Positions 43,828-53,202 of a stretch of 64,000 bases of DNA are shown here, piece by piece. Location: assembly GCF_009193355.1 (NCBI RefSeq), contig NZ_WBVT01000003.1:78490-142489 (forward strand). The letters run 5' to 3'. The DNA is from Bifidobacterium leontopitheci (GTDB lineage Bacteria > Actinomycetota > Actinomycetes > Actinomycetales > Bifidobacteriaceae). The translations under genes and the position numbers were made by a program. The notes below the pieces were generated by a model. That model had not been told where the DNA came from. It saw only the letters and a list, made by a program, of their open reading frames with translations, and made no database searches. Position 1 is the first letter of the stretch. Every line of letters starts with the position of its first letter.

Positions 43828-45351
43828 TATTCCTGTATTGCACGATAGCTTGTCTGTCGGGCGGATCCTTGTCTGTCGACTTTGCCCTGTCTCATCAGAG
43901 AGTTCAGCAATACGCGAACGCGTGCGGAGGAAACTCCAAGTCGGGATGCAATCTCCGCGGCTTTCATGGATTGTCCTGACTGCAACAGGTGAAGAACGTC
44001 TTGCTCTCGCCGTGGCTGAGCCATTCGTGAACTGGTCTGAGGGACGTCATAATTCGGATGTATGGCATCGGCTTTGCGGACGACGGTGATTGGCATCGAC
44101 AGCGTCACCCGATCCGGATTCAGCTCCTCGTGCAGCATCGGGTCAGACAGATTCTCTGATCTCGTGCCAGCGCGGAGCGTATCGAATCCACTGCCCGCGC
44201 GTTCGCCGATGCCGAGCAGATTGAACATTTTCATGATGCCGGGATTGCGGGCATCCGACAATCCGCCACGCTCGATGAGCGATTGCTCAAGGCGCAACGT
44301 GCCGGGATTGCGGAAGTCGATGCGTTCGTTGCCGTGACGAATCACCACCACGCCGGTTCCTCCAAAGTAGTCGGCATGACCGAGCGCATTGGCGAAGGCT
44401 TCCCGGATGGCTTTGCGCAGCGGCGTATCGTCCAATCGCATAATGCCGTTCGGCAAATTGAATGGCATGGGCAGGCCGTCCACCAGTTTGGGGGTAACGC
44501 GGGTCCAAAAGCCGAAGACATTGCCGGGCCATGTGCCGTCGGCGGACATGATGCGATCGTCCCACCGTCGGGTGGCGGTATCCGTAATCAACCTGAAATC
44601 AAGCAGATAGCGGGCGAATTCCTCGGTGATGTACCGCTCATCGCCGAACATCAGCAAGCCCGCCCGCGTGGGATGCAGCTGGCGGCTGCCTGGCAATCGC
44701 CGCGCCGCGCCGAGCCTCCACAGCAGTTCGTCGTCGGGCAATTCCAACCAAGGATGTCCAGGTCTCTGAGCTTTGAGCAGGTTGCGATATGAGTTGAGCG
44801 TCGGAATGTCTATGGATTCCAGGCCCATCTCCTCGACGACCGTCCCATCAATAGGTTCATCGCCTTGGTCTCGGATCATGGCTCGGTATTCATCCGATGA
44901 GCAGTGGTAGTCGCCTTCGCCATTGCGACGGTAGGTGCCGGTCAGCGGGTTGCGACAGGGCGAAAACAGGACGCATTTCCCGTTGGGCGCGGGGAATTTC
45001 GATGATGATTGCGTCCTTGCCATCATATGATTCGATATGAACGTTTTCATCGACCAAAATGTTTGCGCTGACGGTGTTGCCGTCATTCACGTTGTTCCAA
45101 AAAGTCGTCATCAGTTCATGGGCGTGGGGTACTCCGGTGACATGCAGGCGATGGTCGGCGTCCTCCTCCGCGCCAAGGATGATCGTGCCGCCATTGGTGT
45201 TGGCGAATGCGCTGTACGTCTCCCATAGGCTGTGGGGCAGTTTGGCATCCGGCTATCTGCCGCGCGGAACGGTGCCGACAATCGGGCTGAGATGCTGACT
45301 GCCATGCCGTGCGATACGCTCCACCGGTTCGTCGGCAATGCCGACCGTCAT
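43827..45351 (-). pseudogene. Broken AlbA_2-type (Schlafen-like) ATP-binding transcriptional regulator
   Basis: The region is a disrupted member of the AlbA_2/ATP-binding helix-turn-helix family. Translating the minus strand, KLPHSLWETYSAFANTNGGTIILG (AlbA_2 core) continues through IESYDGKDAIIIEIPRAQREMRPVF in one frame. The rest, NPLTGTYRRNGEGDYHCSSDEY through the C-terminal HTH (IASRLGVSSARVRVLLNSLMRQGKV), is in another frame. The frameshift lies near 44955-44965. An in-frame TAG at 45255-45253 also cuts the N-terminal part, whose start (MTVGIADEPVERIAR) is near 45351. The intact 3' part could still make a protein of up to 419 residues without the AlbA_2 core. A sequencing error could explain the frameshift but not easily both lesions. 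Confidence 0.8.
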
Positions 45352-45365
45352 GTCACCCACCGCAA

Positions 45366-45434
45366 ATATCGAAAAACGATATGTATGTATTGTAAAACAA
45401 TTGTTAGTGATGTTTATATATCGTTTTCCGATAG
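45366..45434. promoter_or_regulatory. Paired TATCG-N5-CGATA operators around a promoter
   Basis: ATATCG-AAAAA-CGATAT (45366-45382) and TATCG-TTTTC-CGATA (45419-45433) flank a promoter-like TTGTAA-N17-TTTATA (45390-45395 and 45413-45418). A further TATCG half-site is at 45440. The pair lies upstream of the DUF2975/Xre genes and probably binds the encoded Xre regulator. Confidence 0.6.
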
Positions 45435-45481
45435 ATTACTATCGTTATTCAGATGGTGTCAATGATAGGGAAGGAGCCATT

Positions 45482-46039
45482 ATGAATGAACCGATCAGGA
45501 CGGCGGCCATGCATGGTACGCAATGCCGCCTGGCCGTCATCATTGCGATCAAGGCGATGATCGTGCTGTTCGAGCTGGTGTGCGTGCTCGGCCAGTACGC
45601 CGTGTTCCCCGTCTCCGCCGCAGTGGTGGAGGAGGTGCCGGAAACGGCGCCGGGCCTGTGGCCCTATCGGATCGCGGCGGTGCTTGGCATCCTGTGCGTG
45701 GAGGTGGCGCTCGCCGCCGTCTGGCCGCTGCTCACGTTGGTGCGCGACCGGGACATCTTCTCCGGTAGGGCGATCGCATGGGTCGATCTCGTCATCGGCT
45801 GTGCGTGTGCGGAGGGCCTTCTGGTGCTGTTCGTTCTGGTTTTCGCCGGCTCCGGCCTGCAGTACGTCGATCCGGTGACCCGCGAGAGCGTTCCGGCTGC
45901 GCTGTCCATGCCGCTGATGGCGCTGACGCTTGTCGTGGGGCTGCTGCTCATCGCTGCGTTCGTGCTGCTCATGCTTGTCATGCGTTCGCTGCTCACGCAG
46001 GCGATCGTGCAGCGCCGCGAACTCGAGGCGGTGATCTGA
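45482..46039 (+). CDS. DUF2975 membrane protein
   Basis: This 185-residue four-helix membrane protein of unknown function has helices around AVIIAIKAMIVLFELVCVLG, IAAVLGILCVEVALAAVWPLLT, WVDLVIGCACAEGLLVLFVLVF and PLMALTLVVGLLLIAAFVLLMLV. LVRDRDIFSG and the pairing with a YozG-type Xre regulator fit DUF2975. AAGGAG lies 5 nt before the ATG. Its TGA overlaps the regulator ATG by one base, so the two are coupled. Such pairs are often autoregulated, and the upstream dyads fit that. Confidence 0.85.
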   Translation: MNEPIRTAAMHGTQCRLAVIIAIKAMIVLFELVCVLGQYAVFPVSAAVVEEVPETAPGLWPYRIAAVLGILCVEVALAAVWPLLTLVRDRDIFSGRAIAWVDLVIGCACAEGLLVLFVLVFAGSGLQYVDPVTRESVPAALSMPLMALTLVVGLLLIAAFVLLMLVMRSLLTQAIVQRRELEAVI

Positions 46040-46272
46040 TGGCCATCCGCGTGAACCTGGACGTCATGCTCGCCAAACGCAAGATGGGCGTCAACGAGCT
46101 GGCCGATGCGATCGGCATCACCCCGGCCAACGTATCGATTCTGAAGAACGGCCGCGCCAAGGCGGTGCGCTTCACCACGCTTGACGCGATCTGCCGCACG
46201 CTCGGCTGCCAGCCGGGCGACATCCTCGAATATGCGGACGATGCGGATGCCGCAGACGCAGGCGAGGCCTGA
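46039..46272 (+). CDS. YozG-type Xre/Cro-CI regulator
   Basis: This 77-residue protein is almost entirely one HTH_3 domain: MAIRVNLDVMLAKRKMGVNELADAIGITPANVSILKNGRAKAVRFTTLDAICRTLGCQPGDILEY. YozG-type regulators accompany DUF2975 proteins. The ATG overlaps the DUF2975 stop (TGATG). It probably binds the TATCG-N5-CGATA dyads upstream of the pair. An 18-bp hairpin terminator follows, shared with the convergent aspA gene. Confidence 0.9.
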   Translation: MAIRVNLDVMLAKRKMGVNELADAIGITPANVSILKNGRAKAVRFTTLDAICRTLGCQPGDILEYADDADAADAGEA

Positions 46273-46284
46273 GACTGCGGCGGC

Positions 46285-46327
46285 GAGCGCGGTGGCGAGG
46301 GGGCGGATGCCCCTCGCCACCGCGCTC
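46285..46327. terminator. Terminator between the Xre gene and aspA
   Basis: A perfect 18-bp stem (46285-46302 with 46310-46327) has a 7-nt loop and is followed by GGTTTGTC, between convergent genes. Confidence 0.8.
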
Positions 46328-46333
46328 GGTTTG

Positions 46334-47764
46334 TCACTCGTGATGTTCGCGGCAGGTCTGGCCGAGTCTGCGCGACAGGGTGATCGGGTCGAGCAGCTCA
46401 TCCAGCTGGTCGGCGGGCAGGTCGGTGCGTTCGCCGGCCACCTCGCGCACGGTCCGGTTGGTCGAGGAGGCCTCCTCGGCGATGTCCGCCGCATGCTCGT
46501 AGCCGATGGAGCCGTTGAGCGCGGCCGCGATCGACGGCGAATACTCGGCGTAACGGCGGCCGACGGCGGCGTTGATGGTGATCCCCTCCACGCAGCGCTC
46601 GCGGAACATGACCATGGCGCGGGTCAGCAGGTCGATGCCCCTGAGCAGCTCGTGGATGATCACCGGGTCGAATGCGTTGAGCTGCAGCTGGCCTTCCGAC
46701 GCGGCCCAGGTGACGGTCGTGTCCATGCCGAACACGCGGAAGCACACCTGATTGACGCATTCGGGAATCACCGGATTCACCTTGCCGGGCATGATGCTGC
46801 TGCCTGCCTGACGGGCGGGCACGTTGAGGTCGTTGAAGCCGTCATGCGGGCCTGAGTTGAGCAGTCGCAGGTCGTCGGCGGCCTTCTTCAGATGGATGGC
46901 GAGGTTCTTCGTGGTCTGCGAGACGGCGATGTACGCGCTCATGTCCGTCATCGCGGCGATCGGGTCGGATGCCGCGGTGATCGGCAGACCGGTGATGCGG
47001 GCCAGATGCTCGGTGGCGGTGTTGCGGAAACGCCGGTCCGCGCAGATGCCGGTGCCGATGGCCGTCGCGCCGAGGTTGAGGCTCATGAGCTGCGGCACCA
47101 CGCGCTCCAACGCCGCAGTATCCGCCTTGAGGAAGCTGGCGAATGCGTGGAACTCCTGACCGTAGGTCATCGGCACCGCGTCCTGCAGCTGGGTGCGGCC
47201 GATGGTCACGTCGTTGATGTGGCGGTCGGCGAGGTCATGGAAGGTGCGGGCGAGCTTCTTCGTCTCCTCGGCGAGTGGGCCGATGGCGTCGATGAGCGCG
47301 AGCTTGCAGGCCGCCGGGTACGTGTCGTTCGTCGACTGCGAGTGGTTCACGTCGTCGTTCGGATGGATGTAACGGTAGTCGCCTTTGTCGTGGCCGCCGA
47401 GCTCGAGCGCGCGGTTGGCGATGACCTCGTTCATGTTCATGTTCGTGGAGGTCCCCGCGCCGCCCTGCAACACGTCGACGGGGAACTGGTCGGCGAGCTT
47501 GCCGGCCTCGATCTCGCGGCAGGCGGCGACGATCAGACGCGCCTTGCCGTGGTCGATGAGGCCGAGCTCGTCGTTGGCCTCGGCGCATGCGCGCTTGACC
47601 GTCGCGTAGGCCTGCATGAGCTGGGGGTGGCTGGAGTCCTTGACCCCCGAGACGGTGAAGTTGCCGATCGCCCGCTGCGTGTGGATGCCCCAGTACACAT
47701 CCGCAGGGACCTCAAGCTCGCCGATGCAGTCATGTTCGAGGCGTGTTGTCGAAGATGTGCTCAT
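46334..47764 (-). CDS. aspA: Aspartate ammonia-lyase
   Basis: AspA converts L-aspartate to fumarate and ammonia. The 476-residue protein has the fumarase/aspartase signature GSSIMPGKVNP, plus GGAGTSTNMNMNEVIANRALE, HPNDDVNHSQSTND and GRTQLQDAVPMTYGQEF. The N-terminus LEHDCIGELEVPADVYWGIHTQRA is the family start. The ATG at 47764 has AAAGGAAC upstream; a longer open frame further upstream is not family-like. Class II fumarases share the fold, but the N-terminal E.D..GE.xVP...YxGxxTxRA favours aspartase. It is transcribed away from lhr. Confidence 0.92.
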   Translation of the reverse strand: MSTSSTTRLEHDCIGELEVPADVYWGIHTQRAIGNFTVSGVKDSSHPQLMQAYATVKRACAEANDELGLIDHGKARLIVAACREIEAGKLADQFPVDVLQGGAGTSTNMNMNEVIANRALELGGHDKGDYRYIHPNDDVNHSQSTNDTYPAACKLALIDAIGPLAEETKKLARTFHDLADRHINDVTIGRTQLQDAVPMTYGQEFHAFASFLKADTAALERVVPQLMSLNLGATAIGTGICADRRFRNTATEHLARITGLPITAASDPIAAMTDMSAYIAVSQTTKNLAIHLKKAADDLRLLNSGPHDGFNDLNVPARQAGSSIMPGKVNPVIPECVNQVCFRVFGMDTTVTWAASEGQLQLNAFDPVIIHELLRGIDLLTRAMVMFRERCVEGITINAAVGRRYAEYSPSIAAALNGSIGYEHAADIAEEASSTNRTVREVAGERTDLPADQLDELLDPITLSRRLGQTCREHHE

Positions 47765-48062
47765 ATCCGTTCCTTTGCTGGACGTTGTGTGTGTCGTGCG
47801 GCGTTGCCGATGTGACGTCGCTGATGTGACGTTGCCGCATCGCGGTTGCCGGCGGCATCGGGGCGAACGTCGTCCTGGCGTGCGCTGCCTCTTGCTGGTC
47901 TCCATCTTCCCCTGTTTTGCCGCGACTCGCCAAGATTCGCTGGTAGCGTAGCGGCGTGCGTCGGCGTGTCGCGGCCGGTGGAGCCGGTTTTGTGTTTCGA
48001 TGAGCGTGACGGCGACGGTGGCGTGAAGCCGTTTGTCCGCGACAGGCGGCAGTATCAAACAT
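47765..48062. other. Divergent promoter region between aspA and lhr
   Basis: About 300 bases without a gene. A short direct repeat (GATGTGACGTCGCT followed by GATGTGACGTTGCC near 47810-47840) lies just upstream of aspA. No clear promoter could be assigned. Confidence 0.5.
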
Positions 48063-51000
48063 ATGTACGATTGTTTGAACCTGTTCTCGGCGCCTACCAG
48101 GGCATGGTTCAAACATGCGTTCCCGCAGCCAACGGCGGTGCAGCAGCAGGCGTGGCCGGCCATCCGGTCCGGGCGCGATGTGCTCGTGGTCGCGCCGACC
48201 GGATCGGGCAAGACGCTGACGGCGTTCCTCGCCGCGATCGACCGGCTGATGCGCACGGAACCGCCGGCGGGGCGGGAGAGGCGCGCCAATGTTAGACGGC
48301 ATGCGGTGTCCGTCGTCTACGTGTCGCCGCTCAAGGCGCTCGCGGTCGACGTGGCGAAGAACCTCGAACAACCGTTGGCGGGCATCGCCGAACAGTGCGA
48401 GGCGCTCGGACTGCCGGCGCCCGCCGTCAGCGTGGCCATCAGGAGCGGGGATACCACGGCCCAGGAACGACGCAGGATCGCGACCCATCCGCCTGACATC
48501 CTCGTCACCACGCCGGAGTCCCTGTACCTGATGCTCACCTCCAAGGCCCGCCGCATCCTCACCGGCGTGGGCACCGTGATCGTCGACGAGGTGCATGCGC
48601 TGGCCGGCGGCAAGCGGGGCGCCCATCTGGCGGTGAGTCTGGAACGGCTGGAATCGCTTACGGACGGTCCGGTGCAGCGCATCGGACTGTCCGCCACCGT
48701 CAATCCGCCGTCGGAGGCGGCCCGGTTCCTCTCCGGCGGCCGGCCGGTGGACATCATCGACCCGGACGACCGGCCTGCGATGGACCTCAAGGTGGTGGAG
48801 CCGCTTGCCGACATGCGCGACCTGCAGTCGGCGAACGTCCCCGCCCGCGCCGGAGGCGTGGAGGCGGACAGGGACGGAGGCGCGAGGACTCGAATCAGCG
48901 GTGTCACGCCGGCCATGCAGCGGCTGGCCGAGCGAAAGGGCGTCGCCGCGTCGCAAGCGGATTCGACCGCCATCATCGGAGCCGCCGGGGACGGGACGTC
49001 AGGGTCCGTCTGGCCGGTCGTCGAACGCAGCATCCTCGACGAGGTGCTGGCTCACCGCACCACATTGGTGTTCGTCAACTCCCGGGGACTCGCCGAAAAG
49101 CTCACCGCACGCCTCAATGACCTGTATGCGCAGGATTACGGGGGAGCGGGGGATGACTCCTTCGGGCACGGCTCTCCGGAAGGACGGGAGGGGTTCTCCG
49201 GCCATTACGACTCGGTGGTGGGCTCCACCACCATGCTTGTGGGAAGCCATGGGCAAGGGGACGTCATCGCCATGGCCCATCACGGTTCGGTGTCGAAGGA
49301 CCGCCGCAAGCAGATCGAGGAGCAGCTCAAACAGGGGCGCCTTCGCTGTGTGGTCGCGACGAGCAGCCTCGAACTCGGCATCGATATGGGATCGGTGGAC
49401 CTCGTTATCCAGGTATCCCCGCCGCTGTCCGTCTCCTCCGGACTGCAGCGCGTGGGCCGTGCCGACCATCATGTCGGCGGCGTATCCCACGCCCTGTTCT
49501 ACCCGCTCACCCGCGAGCAGATCATCGGGGTCGCCGCCAGTATCGAGGCCATGCGGGCGGGCGGTCTGGAACCGCTCGTCATACCCCGCAACCCTCTGGA
49601 CGTGCTCGCCCAGCAGACCGTGGCCGCCGCGGCGATGGACGACCTCAAACCGGACGCCTGGTATGCGACGGTGCGCAGGTCGGCACCCTTCGCCGACCTG
49701 GACCGCAGCATGTTCGACGCGGTCATGGGCATGATGACCGGCGCATACGCCGACGAGGACTTCTCCGCGTTCCGCCCGCCGCTCATGTGGAACCATGACG
49801 ACGACATCATCGCCGCCAGGCCCGGCGCCCAACGGCTCGCCGTCACCAGCGGAGGCACCATCCCCGACCGTGGCCTGTACACGGTCGTGCTGCCTGAAGC
49901 CGATGCGGGCAAAGGGCCGCGCCGGGTCGGCGAACTGGACGAGGAGATGGTCTATGAGTCCCGCGTCGGCGACGTGATCACCCTGGGAACATCCGCATGG
50001 CAGATTCAGGAGATCACCCGCGACCGGGTCGTGGTGGTGCCGGCCCCCGGCCGTACGGCGCGACTGCCGTTCTGGCATGGCGAGGACAGCGGCAGGGATG
50101 CGGGATTCGGCCGTCTGCGCGGACGGTTCGTGCGGGAGGTCGCGCAAGGGCTGCACGAGACGACAGGCGACGGATCCGGTCCGTTCCGGCGTGGGGGCCG
50201 TGTCGGCGCCGTCGCGACGCAGGGGAACGCCCCTCGATTCGATGCCGCCGTCGAGCGGAGGCTGCGCTCCGACGGACTCGATGACAACGCCATCGGCAAC
50301 CTGGCCAAGCTGCTCGCCGAGCAGCGGGCCTCCACGACCTACATCCCCGATGACCATACGGTCGTCGTCGAACGATGCCCTGACGAGGAGGGGGACTGGC
50401 GCGTCATCGTGCACTCCTCGCTTGGCAGGCGGGTCCATGAGCCGTGGGCCCTGGCCATCGACGCGCGGCTGAAACAGCGCTACGGGTTCGACGGGCAGGT
50501 CTATGCCGCCGACGACGGCATCGTGCTGCGATTGCCGGACGGCGAAGGCGACATCCCGATCCGGGTCATTCTCCTGTTCGACGCCGATGAGATGCGCCAC
50601 ATCATCGAGACTCAGGTCGGCGAGAGCGTGCTGTTCGCCGCCCGGTTCCGCGAATGCGCGGCACGGTCCCTGTTCCTTCCGCGCACCGAACCGGGCAGGC
50701 GCGTGCCATTATGGCAGCAGCGGCTGCGCGCGGCGCAGCTGCTCGGCGCGGCTCGCACGCGGCACAACTTCCCGTTGCTGCTGGAGACCGCCCGCGAATG
50801 CCTGCAGGACGTATACGACCTGCCGGCGCTCGCGCGCCTGATGGGCGCGCTGCGGGATGGGACGATGACCTTGGCCGAGACCACGACGCAGACGCCATCG
50901 CCGTTCGCCGAGAACCTGCTCTTCGGATTCGTCGGCTCGGTCATGTACCAGTACGACATGCCGCAGGCCGAGCGCAGCGCGCAACTGCTCTCCGTGGACC

Positions 51001-53162
51001 CCGACGTACTGGAACGGCTGCTCGGCGAAACCGACCTGTCCGCGGTGCTCGACCCGGATGCGATCCGGGAGGTGATGCAGCGGCTCGCTGAACGGAAGTT
51101 CTGGAATGACCTGGATGATGCCGATGTCGCCGGCCGGGTCGCACGATACGCCAAAACCCATGGCCCGTTCACCACAGACGAGCTGCTGCACGACACCGGC
51201 ATGCCGGCCGATGAAGTCGTACATGAGCTGGACCGGATGCACGCGGGCGGGGAGCTGATGCGCGGGACGTTTCTCATGGCCTCGTCCGGTGATGGCGCTC
51301 CGGCCAATGCCGGAAACGGCTGGCAGAGAGATGCCCCGGAGGATGCCGTCTCCGGTGCCTCACCCGATGTGCCGGCGACACGGCCCAAGCCGCAGCAGTG
51401 GCTGCACCGCGAAGTGTTCCGGCGTATCCGCGCTCTGTCGCTCGCCAAAGCGCGGCACAGTATCAGACCGGTGGATCCGTCCGTCTACCAGTCGTTCCTG
51501 CTGGATTATCAGGGCGTCGGTCCGGTCGGCGGTGAACGGTATCGCGGAGAGGACGGTCTGATGCGGGTCATCGAGCAGCTGGAGGGCGTGTCATTGCCGT
51601 TGCAGGTGTGGGAGACATCCGTGTTCCCATCCCGGGTGGGTGACTATGAGCCAGCGCAGCTGGATGCGCTGCTGTCGTCTGGTGATGTCGTCTGGATCGG
51701 CGGGGAGTCTGACGCCGCAAAAGGCGAGGAACCGCCGCGCATGGGGCCGGTGGCGTTTCATCCGGCCGACTCGCCGCTGCTCGAAGCCCGTCTGCGAAGA
51801 CTGCGCGTCGACTATGAGCACAGGCGTCGGAACCGGAACGCCGATGGCAAGGCGGACTCCCATGCCGTGGCGTCGTCCGATGTCGGTGACGCCATACTCG
51901 AGGCACTGTCCGCCGGCGGCGCCTATCACGCCGCGCAGTTGGAGTCCATGGCACGCGACCGTTGGACGGCCGCCGGCGATGAGCCGTATATCGACCCGGA
52001 CACCGGCGAGATCGTGCCGCAGGCATGGACGCAAAGCAGGTTCGAAGAGGCGTTATGGGCGCTGGTGCGCAGCGGCTTGGTCACCAACAGCTCGTTGACG
52101 CCGGTGAGGGCATTGGACGAGACCCGCCAGACCGGCCATGCGGCGCGTTCCCGCGCTCCCTCGCGCAATGGCCTGCGTCGGGCGCGCCCACGCATGGCAA
52201 ACGCGCGGCTGATGATGCCAGCGACTTTGGGCGGTCTATGGTCGTCGACCATCACCGGCCTCCCGGATGCCGATGACGTCTCGCAGGCAGACAATGTTTC
52301 GGAGGTCACCGCCGTCATGGATGGTGCCGCCGTCATGGATGGTGCCGACGTCTCGGATGACGCCAAAGCCCCAGGCGACGCCGAGGACCCACGAAGTGAC
52401 AGCCTGCCGGACTCGGCCGTCGTCTCGGCAGCCTCCGATGATTCACGGCCGGCGGAGACGCCCCTCGGCGACCGAACACAGGGCAAGGCCGTCTGCATTC
52501 GACCAGAGCGTGAGGCCGGCACCGCCGCCACGCAGTCGGTGATCGATCTCGTCGACGTGCTGCTTGACCGGTATGGCATCATCGCGCAACCGCTCATCGG
52601 CATGGAGGATGTGCCGGGAGGCTTCCAGACGCTGTATCCGGTGCTCAAACGCATGGAGGATCATGGCATGCTGGTGCGAGGCATGTTCGTACGTGGTTTC
52701 GGCGCAGCGCAGTTCGCACAAAAGGACACAGTTGACGCGCTGCGCGACCATGCACGTCAGACCGGCAGGTCAGACATCGCCATCGACGCCACCGACCCCG
52801 CGAACCTGGCCGGAACGGCGATTGACTGGCCGGAACGGCCAGAAACGCAACAGGATGCCAAACAGGTTAGGACGATCCGCCGTGCGGGTGCGCTCGTCGT
52901 GTTCGCCCATGGCCATCCGGTGTTATACGCCGCTGTGGGAAGCCATCATCTCGTTGCGTTCGACCGCACTCCGGACGTGCTGAAAGCCGCATGCACCGAA
53001 CTGGCATACGCGCTCCAACGCAGGATGATACCGGGGACGCGCGGGGGAGCGACCTTCTCCGACCTGAACGGCGAGCCGTTGACCGTACGCAATGAAACCG
53101 CGCGCATCCTGCATGCCGCAGGCTTCACGCCATGCCCGCAAGGCATGAGACTCTACGGCTGA
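48063..53162 (+). CDS. lhr: Lhr-type large DEAD/DEAH helicase
   Basis: Lhr is a large 3'-5' DNA helicase linked to DNA repair. The 1699-residue protein has a RecA-like helicase core: APTGSGKT with the catalytic Lys at residue 50, VIVDEVHALAGGKRG (DEVH at 175-178), ATSSLELGIDMGSVDLVIQVSPPLSV and QRVGRADHH (motif VI). A winged helix and the Lhr-core region follow (to about residue 1000), then the long C-terminal domain. An acidic Asp/Ala-rich linker lies near 1410-1470. I prefer the ATG at 48063 (TYDCLNLF start) to a TTG 10 codons upstream. It converges with the topoisomerase A subunit gene. Confidence 0.92.
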   Translation: MYDCLNLFSAPTRAWFKHAFPQPTAVQQQAWPAIRSGRDVLVVAPTGSGKTLTAFLAAIDRLMRTEPPAGRERRANVRRHAVSVVYVSPLKALAVDVAKNLEQPLAGIAEQCEALGLPAPAVSVAIRSGDTTAQERRRIATHPPDILVTTPESLYLMLTSKARRILTGVGTVIVDEVHALAGGKRGAHLAVSLERLESLTDGPVQRIGLSATVNPPSEAARFLSGGRPVDIIDPDDRPAMDLKVVEPLADMRDLQSANVPARAGGVEADRDGGARTRISGVTPAMQRLAERKGVAASQADSTAIIGAAGDGTSGSVWPVVERSILDEVLAHRTTLVFVNSRGLAEKLTARLNDLYAQDYGGAGDDSFGHGSPEGREGFSGHYDSVVGSTTMLVGSHGQGDVIAMAHHGSVSKDRRKQIEEQLKQGRLRCVVATSSLELGIDMGSVDLVIQVSPPLSVSSGLQRVGRADHHVGGVSHALFYPLTREQIIGVAASIEAMRAGGLEPLVIPRNPLDVLAQQTVAAAAMDDLKPDAWYATVRRSAPFADLDRSMFDAVMGMMTGAYADEDFSAFRPPLMWNHDDDIIAARPGAQRLAVTSGGTIPDRGLYTVVLPEADAGKGPRRVGELDEEMVYESRVGDVITLGTSAWQIQEITRDRVVVVPAPGRTARLPFWHGEDSGRDAGFGRLRGRFVREVAQGLHETTGDGSGPFRRGGRVGAVATQGNAPRFDAAVERRLRSDGLDDNAIGNLAKLLAEQRASTTYIPDDHTVVVERCPDEEGDWRVIVHSSLGRRVHEPWALAIDARLKQRYGFDGQVYAADDGIVLRLPDGEGDIPIRVILLFDADEMRHIIETQVGESVLFAARFRECAARSLFLPRTEPGRRVPLWQQRLRAAQLLGAARTRHNFPLLLETARECLQDVYDLPALARLMGALRDGTMTLAETTTQTPSPFAENLLFGFVGSVMYQYDMPQAERSAQLLSVDPDVLERLLGETDLSAVLDPDAIREVMQRLAERKFWNDLDDADVAGRVARYAKTHGPFTTDELLHDTGMPADEVVHELDRMHAGGELMRGTFLMASSGDGAPANAGNGWQRDAPEDAVSGASPDVPATRPKPQQWLHREVFRRIRALSLAKARHSIRPVDPSVYQSFLLDYQGVGPVGGERYRGEDGLMRVIEQLEGVSLPLQVWETSVFPSRVGDYEPAQLDALLSSGDVVWIGGESDAAKGEEPPRMGPVAFHPADSPLLEARLRRLRVDYEHRRRNRNADGKADSHAVASSDVGDAILEALSAGGAYHAAQLESMARDRWTAAGDEPYIDPDTGEIVPQAWTQSRFEEALWALVRSGLVTNSSLTPVRALDETRQTGHAARSRAPSRNGLRRARPRMANARLMMPATLGGLWSSTITGLPDADDVSQADNVSEVTAVMDGAAVMDGADVSDDAKAPGDAEDPRSDSLPDSAVVSAASDDSRPAETPLGDRTQGKAVCIRPEREAGTAATQSVIDLVDVLLDRYGIIAQPLIGMEDVPGGFQTLYPVLKRMEDHGMLVRGMFVRGFGAAQFAQKDTVDALRDHARQTGRSDIAIDATDPANLAGTAIDWPERPETQQDAKQVRTIRRAGALVVFAHGHPVLYAAVGSHHLVAFDRTPDVLKAACTELAYALQRRMIPGTRGGATFSDLNGEPLTVRNETARILHAAGFTPCPQGMRLYG

Positions 53163-53202
53163 GGCACACCGCTGGGCAAGGGCGGCCAACGCCGGCGGGT
53201 CG

